From: Dermanyssus gallinae
Taxonomy: Eukaryota; Arthropoda; Arachnida; Mesostigmata; Dermanyssidae
NCBI GenBank assembly: GCA_003439945.1
Contig: QVRM01003901.1
Coordinates: 372,001-436,000, forward strand
DNA: 64,000 nucleotides
Direction of reading: 5' to 3'
Position 1 is the first letter of the stretch; the number at the start of each line of letters is the position of its first letter. The translations under genes were made by a program, and so were the position numbers. Positions 1-10,098 of this stretch are shown one piece after another. A model generated the notes under the pieces. It was not told the DNA's origin. It worked only from the letters and a program-made list of their open reading frames with translations, and ran no database searches.

Positions 1-35
1 ATGTTTTCCGTATTTAGCTCTTAGCTAGACAGAGA

Positions 36-573
36 GATAGATTAGTTTTATTGTTTTCATGAGTGGTTGACATTTGTACAGAGGTTCACAGTTCCTCAAA
101 ACCACCAAATGGTAGTATGGAGTGTTTTATTACATATCTTCCTATCATGTTACAATTGTCATTATGATAAATTTCGTGTTCGGCTGATATTAGAGTAAGG
201 TACCTAAATAGCATCGTTTAGCATTTTGTTTGAATAATTTCAAGGAAGAAGTTGCGTGCACATCTGTTCCAGTATGAAGCACCGAGATTTGATATTGAGA
301 AATGAGATTGGCTATATGGAGTTGTAGACAAGATAAGAAGTTGTGTGCGTGTGATCCTCTTGTGTTCATGATTGATGTTGAATGGAAAAGATTAAACAGG
401 TTGGGATGAAAGTCCATTAATATTCGTTTGATCTCAGCAAGACAAACGTCTCTATTTGCAGAGGATAGGGCAGAATCGACATCTCTACGTAATGCATTAG
501 TCGTCAATAAACGACATAATAGTATCCAGACATCAGAGTTTGCGCACTCAAGTGCCAATCGAATTGCGGCCAC
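36..573 (-). pseudogene. 5'-truncated CR1-like LINE, ORF2 C-terminus plus 3' UTR
   Basis: The minus-strand ORF from 573 to 190 (127 aa) has the style of the extreme C-terminus of a CR1/Jockey-type ORF2: it includes LLCRLLTTNALRRDVD and a phrase FHPNLFNLFHSTS typical of the region after the RT thumb. It is followed by a 3' UTR down to about 36 that ends in AATAAAAC-like sequence. The same 3' UTR recurs at 8377-8473, which supports a dispersed element rather than a host gene. It lies just past the splice donor of the exon at 610-974, so it is probably an intronic insertion. The clade is inferred from style, not from a search. Confidence 0.6.
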
Positions 574-609
574 TCACAAGAAGAGCGAACTGTTTTCATT
601 CGACTTACC

Positions 610-974
610 TTAGCTTTACGAGCAGCAAGCGCTAAGTGATTCTTCTCATCTTCACTGAAGAAGCTAACACATGAAGGACTTTTTCTACACTCCGGTTGCT
701 GCTGCTGTTGTTGTTGATGTTGTTGTTGATTGAATGAAGTACGTCTAGTATTATGATGCTGATAATAGCTCGAGTGGGTACTGTTGTACGGCGACTGTTC
801 ATGATGGTGTACCCGCTGTTGAGGCTTGTCTATTACTCGGTCGCTGCTTCCGAAAGCCATGGCGTCAAGCTGGACGTGTTCGTTGTTATCCGGCAAGACA
901 CTAAGACGGTGCTGATCAGAGGAGGGCTGTTTGCGCCGGGTAAAACAGCAGAGATGGCTGAGGCAGTTTTTCAT
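610..974 (-). CDS. Candidate first coding exon of an unrecognised host protein
   Basis: On the minus strand an ATG at 974 is the first start after an in-frame TGA located two codons upstream. The exon encodes about 121 aa and ends at AAAGCTAAG|GTAAGT, a near-consensus donor at 610/609. The protein begins MKNCLSHLCCFTRRK, a Cys-rich, basic N-terminus that could be acylated (inference). Next come a His/Tyr-rich stretch and a poly-Gln run (about residues 80-92), and it ends SFFSEDEKNHLALAARKAK, a charged helical segment. I do not recognise the family. The downstream exons would lie beyond the left edge of the window. Low complexity makes a chance ORF possible, but the donor, the upstream stop and the non-repetitive C-terminal half favour a real exon. 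Confidence 0.45.
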
Positions 975-1040
975 CACACTTCATTCACGAGTTCTCGCAC
1001 GCACGTCCTGCAGCAAGTCAGGGACATGGCCATGCTCTGA

Positions 1041-1720
1041 CCTCACTGGCGTTGCATTCACCGAGAACGGCCACTAACTGGATATACACATACTGGGACG
1101 GAGGTTTTGCTTGTCTTCGCTTTTGGTCTTTACTATCGAGCTCTAGTTACACTTACACCGGCCCATTATGAGCACCTCAAATTCAGATCGATTTTCTTTA
1201 TGGCCTTGCTGCTCGTCCATGATAATGCTCTAGGTGAATTCCAAAGGGTTCATTCACCGTCTGCTCAAGTCGTGTGTTTGGCCGCAAAAGGAGCGAGAGA
1301 GTGGCGACTCGCCTCGCTCGGACGACCTCAGGCTCAAAACCACGATCTAGTCGGACCGCGCAGAGCACCGCGGTCTTCACCCTCTCTGACTGAGCACCAC
1401 CCACCAAACTACAACTAGTTTGAAATGACTGCTGCGCGCCAACAACTGCCTACAATGCTATATGTTAATTTTTCAACGCAGTAAATAAACATGAACACAA
1501 TATTATATCATAACCTGGGTATTGATAAAATAAAGTTTTTGTCTAATGCAACTGTACGGGATTTGCTATAACTTCTCGGCACACATGAAATCGGTTACAG
1601 TTCCCGAGATGTGATTAAACACAAATCGCTTATTAATGCGCTATGGATTATGAAAAATCTTTACCGCAGATTATCAAACTTCTTATTTAATAACGCTTGA
1701 ACCTTTCAAATTCACCAGGC
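1041..1720. other. Stretch without a recognised gene
   Basis: This is the sequence upstream of the 610-974 exon. It is moderately GC-rich to about 1430 and AT-rich after that. The short ORFs here have no recognisable motif. It could hold a promoter or a 5' UTR exon, but I see no clear TATA box or splice partner. Confidence 0.3.
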
Positions 1721-1724
1721 TTCA

Positions 1725-1788
1725 GACACGATTAGATAGATAGGTTTTATTATTTTGATGAATGGCTTACTATCTGTACCATTTATTG
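1725..1788 (-). repeat. Partial copy of a LINE 3' tail
   Basis: The segment with ATAGGTTTTATTATTTTGAT and the following 'gaatggctta..tctgtacc' resembles the 3' tails at 36-120 and 8377-8440. The similarity fades after about 60 bp. Confidence 0.35.
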
Positions 1789-1819
1789 TGATTCCGACAT
1801 AAAATAACGCACCGATGAT

Positions 1820-1878
1820 TGGACAATTACCAAACTAGAAGTCTATGGAGCTCGTCGGCTTCATAGACCTCTAGTTTG
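1820..1878. repeat. Imperfect hairpin with ~22-bp arms
   Basis: The arms TTACCAAACTAGAAGTCTAT and, inverted, TTACCAAACTAGAGGTCTAT differ at one position and flank a loop of about 14 nt. It sits at the truncated end of the LINE RT fragment at 1890-2280, so it may be a rearrangement scar. Confidence 0.6.
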
Positions 1879-1889
1879 GTAACTAGGAT

Positions 1890-2618
1890 ATTGATGTCCA
1901 CAGTATCAAACGCCTATCTCAAATAAACAAAAGAGCCGGAACCGTTTTCGTCTTTTCAATACTTTGTCATACCAAGGTCATAACCGGAACGGTGGTGGAC
2001 ATTTTGGGGCGGAATCCGAAATGTTGGCGATTGAGTACATTATGTTGTTCAAAATGATCCTTGAGTTGTTCGAATGTGCCTTTTTCAACAATCTTTGAGA
2101 TTGGGACCGGTGTGCTGACTGGGCGGTAGTTTTCTTTTGCGAGTGTTTCACCAGATTTAAAAAGCGAAATGGTGCGATATAGTTTAAGCGCCTTAGGATG
2201 TTTACCGGCCGGTCTAATGGTATTCCAGGGATTTTCTATTTTGAATCTTTTCTGTAGCAGTAATTACCCCGTACATTAACTTCTAAATAAACCTCGCTTT
2301 TCGGCATGATCTAGGTTATATTTAAATACCTTAAATGCCGCATTTTTTATTTATCAATATTAGCAAGTCCCGATTCCTATATCTGGTCATAGTTATATTT
2401 CTGATTCACGTGTGAAACATTACGTTTCTGCGAGAGTCTGACCTATAGTTGCAGTAACTGTTATAATTGCGCAACTCAAATGAACAAGTTTCGGTTTCCT
2501 GAAAGTTTGTTTCTGATATGGCTATCACAAAGGGTTCGCACGGCAGGCCCGCTAGGAACGTTTCGAAGTCATGCCAGTGTGACTTGAGCTCGTTCACATT
2601 ACAGAGTATTGCCAGCAA
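1890..2618 (-). pseudogene. LINE ORF2 remnant: endonuclease N-terminus and RT fragment
   Basis: Minus ORF 2618-2406 reads like the start of an APE-type endonuclease domain (CEPFVIAISETNFQ, then FELRNYNSY), as found at the N-terminus of CR1/Jockey ORF2. Further on, in broken frames between about 2250 and 1890, the minus strand reads as an RT N-terminal region, including NYRPVSTPVPISKIVEK and QHFGFRPKMST, which match the RT motif 'NYRPIS..K..E' and the 'Q.GFR...ST' block. The endonuclease core and most of the RT are missing. Together with ORF1 at 2883-3680 this is one element transcribed leftward. It is dead: several frameshifts and large deletions. Confidence 0.65.
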
Positions 2619-2767
2619 CGATGAAGTGTCGCATTTAAAGGAAGTTATATCTACAGTCTTATCCGTATGTTGTTATTTGTGGTTAGGGTCTTTAGCTTCG
2701 TTTTCAGCGTCACTACCAGCCAGCGCGATTTGGGTTGTAGACGGACCCACATAAGTATAAATGTGCA

Positions 2768-2852
2768 ACGGTGGGGCTCGAACCCGCGCACCTATGTGTC
2801 TCCTCCGGTTGCGAGGCGCAGACTAATGCACCACGCCACCGGGCTCGACGGA
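2768..2852 (-). repeat. tRNA-like sequence (SINE head or tRNA pseudogene)
   Basis: Read on the minus strand, this has an A-box-like GGCGTGGTGCATTAG and a B-box GCGGGTTCGAGCC, spaced as in a tRNA with an anticodon stem-like CCTC..GAGG. It is followed by a short AT-rich tail. Position 33 is C rather than T and the acceptor stem is weak, so a functional tRNA is unlikely. It sits between the ORF1 and ORF2 pieces of a LINE, as an inserted SINE would. Confidence 0.55.
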
Positions 2853-2882
2853 GCCGACGGTCTATAGACCTAACATCAGCAA

Positions 2883-3680
2883 TCATCTTGTCGCTTCATT
2901 TGACTCAGTGTATAGCGTCGGGTTTGAGGCTGTGAGATGATAATTGGCATACACTGGGATGTCCTTGCCGTCATGAGCCCGAACCGACGAAGCATTTGGC
3001 TTCGTCGCACGTAACGCACGCTGAACGTCCGTCCTTTTCCAGCGGTTGACGAAACGCAAGACATGTTTTTTATCGGGCATCTCCTTGCCGACGATTTCCT
3101 TTGTCCTATGTAGTCGGTAGGCCACATCAATATCGTTCACCTCCGTTTCGTTCCGGAGTTTCTCGCCCTTCTCTCCGACGCGCGGCGGAAGTCCAGTAAT
3201 GATCAGGTTACTACGGCGTTGGTATTGATCCGCAAATTGTATCTGCGTTTCGACGGTACTACTTCCTCCGGAACCAGAAGAAGTAGTCATTCTCATGGCG
3301 CCTCCGCCCTCGAGTACAATCGCCCTCACCTCCTCAGCCATACGTTTCGCTTCAGCGACTTCATCTGAATAGATTTGCATCCCCAAGTCCACATCGTTCA
3401 AACGGGATTTGAGCGCCGCAACCTCAGCCTGTATCTGTACAATCGCCCTCGACTCCGCTACACAATTAGAGACCTTCTCAAGATCGCCAAGTTTGACCGT
3501 CAGTGACTGTAGGCCACGAAGTATCTCCTGACCCCACACAGGTACATCGCCGCCAAGGAAACTGTTACCAACTGCTGCTCTTATCACAGCAGCTGATGTC
3601 ATAGGGACACTGGCAACATTTTTGTTTGCTGTATGCTTAAGAACGGTTGTTGGCGCCGCTGTTCTGACGTTTCGACACAC
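2883..3680 (-). pseudogene. LINE ORF1 protein (coiled coil plus L1/CR1-type RNA-binding domain)
   Basis: A 265-aa open frame. Residues about 50-125 form a heptad-like coiled coil (LEKVSNCVAESRAIVQIQAEVAALKSRLND region). Residues about 150-265 carry RSNLIITGLPPR, DIDVAYRLHRTK, HVLRFVNRWKRTDV and DIPVYANYHLT, the usual order of the ORF1 RNA-binding/C-terminal domain in CR1-like and related non-LTR elements. Such proteins coat LINE RNA and act as nucleic-acid chaperones. The frame is intact over its length, unlike the ORF2 remnant downstream (2618-1890). Intactness may reflect relative youth. The ORF1 start may be further upstream if the first Met is internal. Confidence 0.75.
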
Positions 3681-3891
3681 TTAGTATCGATACGCAATTA
3701 GATAGAGGTGTCTTGTCTAAAGATTTTGTTTATTCGGAGATTTTCGAGTTTTTCAGGACTCCTACTGGCGTAGTTAATACTAAAGGGGTACCTTTAATAC
3801 GCTAGTTACACTGCCAGAAAAATGACACGTCGTCGAGTTTTGCATTTCTAATACCGGCCGCACTGACTTTCGCGCAGTGGCCGTGTAATAA

Positions 3892-4024
3892 TGTAGTTGA
3901 ACTGTACACACTGATTATTTGACTTAATCTATTGAACTTAGGCTAGTCGAGTACGTAGGAAAGAAAACACGATTGCCAGCGGTCACCTGTAGTGTGTTTC
4001 CATGTGCTCTCTAGCACATGGCGT
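3892..4024 (-). repeat. LTR-like direct repeat, left copy (Gypsy relic)
   Basis: About 107 bp (3892-3998), from TGTAGTTGAACTG through CACCTGTAGTGTGT, matches 5344-5455 with scattered differences. A further shared block CTAGCACATGGCGT occurs at 4011-4024 and at 5617-5630, so the left copy seems to lack roughly 150 bp of the LTR. It lies past the integrase end of the minus-strand pol fragment, the place expected for a 3' LTR. Confidence 0.55.
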
Positions 4025-4150
4025 AGCGGTAAAAGATGGTCTCGTTACGGGAACCTCTGAATATTTTGGCTGTTCGTTGCCATGGTCGCCCGTACCACCC
4101 AAGTGCTTGTATAGCACGTTTACATTTCTACGTCTGCCTTTCGAACTTGA

Positions 4151-4984
4151 TCAAAGTGTCTCTTCACCGTGCCGAGCCTGGCTTGACTGTACTAGCATGT
4201 GCCTTCTTCCGAGTATCTCTACGACATAGGATACACACCACTCGTCTCTTTTTCGGTAGTCTCGAACTGCCACAGACTCCCCCACGCTGAATCGGGAAAC
4301 TTTTTCTCGAAACTTTTTCTTACCAGTATTGTATTCTGGTTTCGGCATGTCCTTGAATTGGACTGTGAGTGTATGTATTGCCAGTAGCGCTCCAACACCT
4401 GGCGCAGTACGCGCATAACTAGGGGTATGCAGATAGCATGTCTCTAACTTCGCTTTCAACTGGGTGAACTTCGAGCTGCCGTCACTGACTTCGCTTTTAA
4501 CTAGATAAACTTCAAGCTGCCCCCATAGCGCCTTCATCCAACCGCGACCGAATAACATCGGAAATTGGGGATCGTTAACTAGGCATGGCCGCAATAATCG
4601 AGTAATACTGCGGTACTTTACCTGAACTCCCACGAAAAAGTGTGGTTCTACCTTGTTGCCATTCGCAACTTTTAACGTAAAGGTCTGGCTCATGATTTAC
4701 GAATTTCGGAAAACCGCCGAGAAACGAGAGAGTGGCATTACAGTGGGTACACAGCCGCTGTCCACTTCCATTGTAGCATCAGCATCCTCGATCTCGACCG
4801 TCACGAGTAACGGGTCGACGTCGTATCTCATTGTTCGGATTGTATGTACTGGCTTTGCGAATTTTATACCTGAAGTTTTCTTCGTTTGTTGTAGTTTTTG
4901 AACTGTTGAGTAGAGTACAACTAGATTGTTTTTGCTGTAAGTGTCTACCCTGTGCAAAACCTGATATTTGACATAGTCGTTCAT
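4151..4984 (-). pseudogene. Gypsy-type retrotransposon pol: protease joined to integrase C-terminus
   Basis: Minus ORF 4984-4697 contains DPLLVTVEIEDADATMEVDSG, the aspartic protease region with catalytic D-S-G; the next frame (4693-4151) continues it through LLRPCLVNDPQFPMLFGRGW, the usual protease end. Without any RT or RNase H the same frame then reads KKFREKVSRFSVGESVAVRDYR and WCVSYVVEILGRRHMLVQ, which match the Gypsy integrase C-terminal region ('F..GD.V.VRDY' and 'W..G.V....G...Y'). So RT, RNase H and the integrase core were removed by a deletion that kept the reading frame. The element is defective and its remaining part is broken by frameshifts. Confidence 0.65.
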
Positions 4985-5053
4985 GACACCGCTAATAACC
5001 TGTACTAGCAGGTGTTACCCACGTTGATGTACAATTCTTCTTTCATAAATCTT

Positions 5054-5302
5054 TCAAAGTGTGGCAATGTTCGTCCGTTTTCCATGATGCTTCCGTATCT
5101 TTCTATCATGGAAGTCTCCTGAGCGATGTAGTTGCTGAAGAGAAGTAGTAGTAGTAGTTGTACCTTGTGACGTAACAGGTAAACTTGTTGCCGTTTGAAC
5201 TATGGCACCCTGCAGATCTCGAAAGTGGAAGTAAGGCTTAAAGAAGGATCGGCCAGTTCCTAACCACTCCGTCGCCACTAATATGTAGTTGAACATAGAC
5301 AT
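5054..5302 (-). pseudogene. Gypsy relic gag N-terminal fragment
   Basis: A minus ORF of 82 aa that opens through the LTR-end/primer-site-like sequence and then reads SFFKPYFHFRDLQG and TSLPVTSQGTTTTTTSLQ. Its position, right after the right LTR-like repeat and before the protease, is where gag starts. No diagnostic domain is visible, so the assignment rests on position. An extra copy of the LTR end with TGGCGACGGAGTGG (primer-binding-site-like) lies within 5265-5293. Confidence 0.4.
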
Positions 5303-5343
5303 ACGTATGAACTAGCTACGACCATCCTTCGTCGCCGCTAATA

Positions 5344-5630
5344 TGTAGTTGAACTGTACGCACTGGCTATTTGACTTAGTTTATTGAATTTAGGCTAGTC
5401 GAATACGTAGGAAAGAAAACACGATCCCGGAACGGCGGTTACCTGTAGTGTGTCATTACACTCTCTGTGGTACTGCACTTGACTCTGTGTCAGCTGTATT
5501 TATTGTCGCTCACAGTTTGTTCCCGAATGCGGTGGATCTCGGTCCAAGTAGACATCTATCGAATCTTCGGAATGTTTCTCGTACCTACTCGTATCTACCC
5601 TCTCCACTGGAGTTCGCTAGCACATGGCGT
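5344..5630 (-). repeat. LTR-like direct repeat, right copy (Gypsy relic)
   Basis: The right partner of the repeat at 3892-4024. Read on the minus strand, the conserved 112-bp part starts TGACACACTACAGG and ends CAACTACA, the TG..CA pattern of LTRs. An AATAAA-like site lies just upstream at about 5500 on the minus strand. The outer boundary is uncertain because only a 14-bp block near 5617-5630 is shared beyond the core. Confidence 0.5.
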
Positions 5631-5699
5631 CTAGCACCGACAGTCGTGTGTCTACCTGAATGAGCTCAGACACAACAACGTAATAGGCAACACCGGGGC

Positions 5700-6028
5700 C
5701 TTGGTAAAGGGCTAGTTTGTGACTTTGAGCGTCTTGGCGGACATGATACCCTCGGTGGAGGCGGCTATCTATTGCCGTAGAGCGTTTTGCTACCTCGTTG
5801 CTGTCCGCGATACTTGTACGACCATGCGCCTTGTAGATAATCCGCTTTTCCTTTGTCTACCTGGCGCTGGGTGGCCCCGTCTGAATCGACCGCTGTAGCT
5901 GAAGGCACCTCACTGTACTCACAAATGGTTCTTTCAACATAGAAACTTGAAAAAAACTCTTGCACGCCAAGATTCGTGCATTGTGCACGAGGTAGTGCCG
6001 CCACACCACAGGTCGACACGTTTTTCAA
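5700..6028 (-). pseudogene. Possible gag remnant of an LTR element
   Basis: Minus ORF 6028-5765 (87 aa) ends with SYKYRGQQRGSKT, which looks like a decayed CCHC zinc knuckle after a charged linker (DKGKADYLQGAW). No intact Cys/His set remains. It may belong to the same Gypsy family as 3892-5630, but the link is not demonstrated. Confidence 0.25.
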
Positions 6029-6174
6029 ACTAAAACTTGCGTTTTTTTTCGTGCTTGCTTGTGAATTCCGCTGGCGTACGACCGATCAGCTCAAAACCAA
6101 ACTTGCTCAGTATTAGGCATGTCTTGGAGCGTTTGAATGACGCTCAAATGAAGTCGAACGACGATTGTGATAAT

Positions 6175-6386
6175 GGGGGGCTGGATGGTAATGCACCTTC
6201 TCTTTTTGACTGGGACATCTGTGCTCCCCGTTTTTTTTTCGATCATGGTCGATTGTAATCTACTCTGGCATTTAGCTTGCCTAAATTGTAAACTATTAAA
6301 ACTAAATTTAGAGTGGCCGGTCCAAATCTTAAATCTACGACCTCCCAAATATAAGGAAATAGCTTTGCCACTAAGCCACCTTGCTC
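6175..6386 (-). repeat. tRNA-derived SINE, copy 1
   Basis: Read leftward from 6386, the head has the A-box-like GTGGCTTAGTGGCAAAGC and a degenerate B box around GGTCGTAGATTTAAG, followed by GGACCGGCCACTC. The body runs to GGTGCATTACCATCCA and ends in a C run. The head and both body ends match 34105-34556. This copy lacks about 245 bp found in the middle of copy 2. Confidence 0.65.
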
Positions 6387-6495
6387 GATTAAAGCACAAT
6401 ACTAAAACATATATTTCCAAGTTTATTCCAAGGAATATGTTAAAATCCTTAAAAAAATATAGTGCTACTATGAGCCCAATATTTTTTTAAGGTTT

Positions 6496-6980
6496 TCAGC
6501 ATATTCCTATATGGTTTCCCCGAGGCGTCGATGTTTCGTTTCTGTTATTCAGCCTCTGGCACACGCCCTTGATGGATAGGGGAGAGAACGCTCTCTGAAA
6601 GGATACAGGCTGCACTATACTCGTATTATGCGGTTTCAGTTCTCTGTACTTCACTAGCTTCCTGTCTTCCGCCACCTTAGCTACAGATTTTGCTTCCCGG
6701 GCCGTTCTGCTCCATTTAGAGGGCGCGGGGGTGGAGTGTCCCATGCCGTTACGTCCCAGAAGAGAGGACGACCGGCTTGCCGCAGCGTCAGGCCGCAATT
6801 CTGAACCCCGTGGTTATAAGATGAAGAATTCTGATATACGTGGTTATAAGATGTCCGACCATATACTTCAGACAGCCATGCTTGTGCTTCACGAGTCTCA
6901 TCAGAAAGCTGTGATGAAGTGTCCGCACAATAGTTTGGGTTCACACTTTTTTGGCATTTACAGACTAGCTTTCTCCTCAA
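6496..6980. other. Stretch with short ORFs only
   Basis: It contains two copies of GTGGTTATAAGATG about 28 bp apart (near 6810-6852) and overlapping ORFs of about 100 aa on both strands without recognisable motifs. Nothing here supports a host gene. Confidence 0.3.
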
Positions 6981-7049
6981 GCCATCAGACGAGCTTCATC
7001 TTTGGCAGACGCCATCCGCATCTGCCAAAGATGAAGCTCGTCTGATGGC
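6981..7049. repeat. Perfect inverted repeat (28-bp arms, 13-nt loop)
   Basis: Arms 6981-7008 and 7022-7049 are exact reverse complements, starting GCCATCAGACGAGCTTCATC. The loop is ACGCCATCCGCAT. The arm is not low complexity. It could be a foldback element end, a recent inverted duplication or a small hairpin-RNA locus. No flanking target duplication is obvious. Confidence 0.9.
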
Positions 7050-7125
7050 ATCTCTTATTGGGAGATAACATGTCCACGCGGCGTTTTTATTGATTGGCCT
7101 CTAATCTACTCTGGATTTCTAATAT

Positions 7126-7195
7126 TCCTATTTTAGAACCTCTATCCTATTTTAGAACCTCTGTCCTATTTTAGAACCTCTATCCTATTTTACAA
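7126..7195. repeat. Minisatellite, ~19-bp unit, four copies
   Basis: The unit CCTATTTTAGAACCTCTAT repeats four times with single-base changes (A/G at one site; the last copy has TTTACAACCTTC). Confidence 0.85.
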
Positions 7196-7199
7196 CCTT

Positions 7200-8376
7200 C
7201 AAAGTTTCAACCATTAATAAATAAGTTCATCAAGCAGTGCATCTCCTTTCGTTTAAGCGATGCGCATTTAAACCTTAGGCGCAAATTGGGCTTAACTGCT
7301 TTGAGGGTCGAACATGTTGTGACCACGTTCTTTAAAGTGTTGCATCCTACAACTTACCAACTTCCTTAGTGGACATTCCGATCCAAGATCCCGGTATAGC
7401 CTAAGCTATATCTAACTAGACTCAAAGGGGAATATTCGCTACTATTTGCGGACCTGGCGATCTGAGGATACGTGTGAGGTGGCTAAGAACGACCGTGAGA
7501 ACTCATTATATAATCAACTCGATATATATGTCCAGTTGACTAGTTACTCTAAACAAATGTTCGCGGACAGTTGGTCCGTATCGAGAAAGGGAGACAGAGA
7601 CGCGGAAATGCTAACATCTAGGTACTACACAGCCAGGCAGGGGCTCAGCCAAAAATATTAGAACGCAGAGCAACTATAAGACTTCGAGGAGGTACTAGGT
7701 ACAAACAGCGACACCTGACGGGCAGTCCCCACTAAGCTGAAGCAAAACTTGTCGCAATTTGCCACTGATCTCCTAAATCGTAAAAAATCATTAATAAAAA
7801 ACTACGGAAGAGAACATAAACAGTCGCCGCGGCCTCCGAGAAGAAGAACTACGCGCCTAGAAGTGAAAACCATTTTAGTTACTATAGAAAATCCAGGAGG
7901 ACCCGCAACCGGATCTAAGTGTGAAAGCGGCTTCGTAATCTGGGCGACGTCTAACCTACGAAACGGTTCAACACTATTCTAAAATATTGTTATGTAGTAC
8001 TCAGATGCTGACATGTAACAAAAAGCAAAACGCCTCTAAACTTGTCTAACGCTGCCAAAAATTTGAAGTGCATGTTATGATCTGGAAAGTAATGTTCGGT
8101 TCGATTGTTGGCGAAAGTGATACGCACTAGGCAGGTAGGCTATATTAAAAATAATAATATCCTAAATGAAAGACAAAATGTGTTAAAATCAGGCAGACGA
8201 GAAGGCAACATGAGGCAATATAATTGTCATGATGACGCCAACGACAGAGATGACACGCGGGAAAAGCACACTTAAATGTCCAACATGGTAGCAAGTAGTC
8301 AGCGTAATAACAACCGAGACACAAGAACATGTTAAGAAGCACATTGGTGTCTTTACAGAAAAATATGTGTATGTAG
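7200..8376. other. Stretch without a recognised gene
   Basis: Moderately AT-rich sequence. ORFs of 60-90 aa have no motif I recognise. An intergenic or decayed-repeat origin is likely. Confidence 0.3.
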
Positions 8377-8473
8377 AGAGGTAGAGAGGTTTTATTATTC
8401 TCATGAGTGGTTTACATTTGTACAGAGGTTCACAGCTCCCCAAAGCCATCAAAGGCTAGTATGGAGTGTTTAA
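8377..8473 (-). repeat. LINE 3' UTR fragment (same family as 36-144)
   Basis: About 95 bp matches the tail at 36-144, including CATTTGTACAGAGGTTCACA and GTATGGAGTGTTT. On the minus strand it ends GAATAATAAAACCTCTCTAC, as a poly(A)-signal-bearing LINE 3' end. No coding part is kept, so it is a very short 5'-truncated copy. Confidence 0.65.
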
Positions 8474-8479
8474 ATTGCA

Positions 8480-10090
8480 TGTCTTCTTATTTTTCCTGCT
8501 GTTTATCCTAAATAAAGGTGCAAATTACCTATCGACTATTGGCCTACCTACTACCTACCGGAGACACTTTAGGAGTCGCGGAAGAGCTTCCCGTGGAGAG
8601 CAAGTTCTCCGCGGAGTAGGAGAGGTCCAAATGAGTCCTCATCCTCTAATCTAGAAAAGCTGCAAACAGACTATCGGCTTACGTGCCAATCAGCCTTTCG
8701 GCAGACTATAAGATGTCCTAGAACCTCTCACAGCAGCCAGCTTGACGGTAGAAATAGGAAGAAAATCTTCCTGTCCTGAGAAGCATTACGAGCTTCAGAG
8801 ATGGCCAATCTTTCGTTTCCTGCATAATATTGTCTATACGAAGTGTATTAGAAAGTGGCCTGAATGAAAGACGCTTATATGGGGCCAAGAAGCTATCTAA
8901 TAATTATTAAATGACCATCCTAGATGTTATGGCGTAAACTCCAAAAGTAAAATGAATTAGGTCAATTCAGAAGAACGAACGAGTCGCCTTATTGCGTGCT
9001 GCGCATCCGCGCTGTGCAGATTGCTGCAAAAACCCGAGGCAATTATAATAAAGCAACTGAAATGCTACGGATGCATACCAGTTGGGGTGTGCGACTCCGA
9101 AGAACCGAGAAAGCCTTACTGAACTCTCGCGAACTTCGGGAAGTTTTTTTTAAACCATACTTTAAGAAAGCCTTTACCAGTAGCAAACAAAATTATTTGT
9201 TAAAGCTTGTTGCGTGTTACGCACCTCACTTGCTACTTCATCTTGGATTGGGCAATCCCCATCCGCACTACTAGGCCTTCCTGAGGTGTCACCGGACTGC
9301 AACAATAGAATACGCTACTTCCTCTGATTTCTAGATAGATTCTCAAAAACCCGTTTACCTCTGACACCTTAACAAAGGTTGGTGGGAGGAAGATTCCCAC
9401 AGCGACCGAGAGCATCTGATAGGTCCTTAGCAGCGTAATAGATTTCGGTCCCGACCAAATGCGAGATTTATTTAGGCCCGGGGGACTCAAGAGATATGGT
9501 CTACAGGAATGACCTTGTGGCGTACATGCCGCTCTGGTTCAAACGGCATTCAGCCAGGTATTTAGAGCGGAGATATTCCAAGTAAATGTGTATTTTTTCC
9601 AAGTAAACGTGGTAGTAAGAAAAGACTTCCAGCCTTAAAACAAATGCCGCTATTAACCGAAATCACGGCTAAGCGTCGTAACAGTTAAATGGCTTCAATT
9701 AGGGTCGCCAAATTTAATGTTCCGTGTTTAATCTGAAGGACTGGCATATAGTACATGATTACGAAGCGAGTTTTACTATGTGTATTACACACTTACGAGC
9801 AGGGTGTGTGTATATAACACGAATAACGCTGCATGCAATTACAGGATGAAATGCACTTAAAATTAGAACAGCTAAGCAATTAGCTAAAGTGTTTTTATTT
9901 ATTATAAACTATGTACATGCTTATATATAGTTTACCTAAATTGGGTAATGGGTAAGCTAAACGTATATAGCCACTGCACACTGCCTCCTTCGTTCTTAGC
10001 TAATACAACTTTACTTTTCTGCGATAGAATTCAACGAAATGGGTCAAAGATGGGCGGCGACTGACTCTGGCAGTAGGACAATCGCGGCAA
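8480..10090. other. Stretch without a recognised gene (3' flank of the glycine-rich gene)
   Basis: AT-rich with short ORFs. Near 9895-9901 the minus strand has AATAAATAAA, a plausible poly(A) signal about 200 bp past the stop of the glycine-rich gene. Nothing else is identifiable. Confidence 0.3.
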
Positions 10091-10098
10091 ACCAGCAT

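Noticed and set aside
8996..9274. 92-aa plus ORF that might be a helix-turn-helix transposase start
   Set aside because: I could not match it to a known transposase block, and no inverted repeats flank it.
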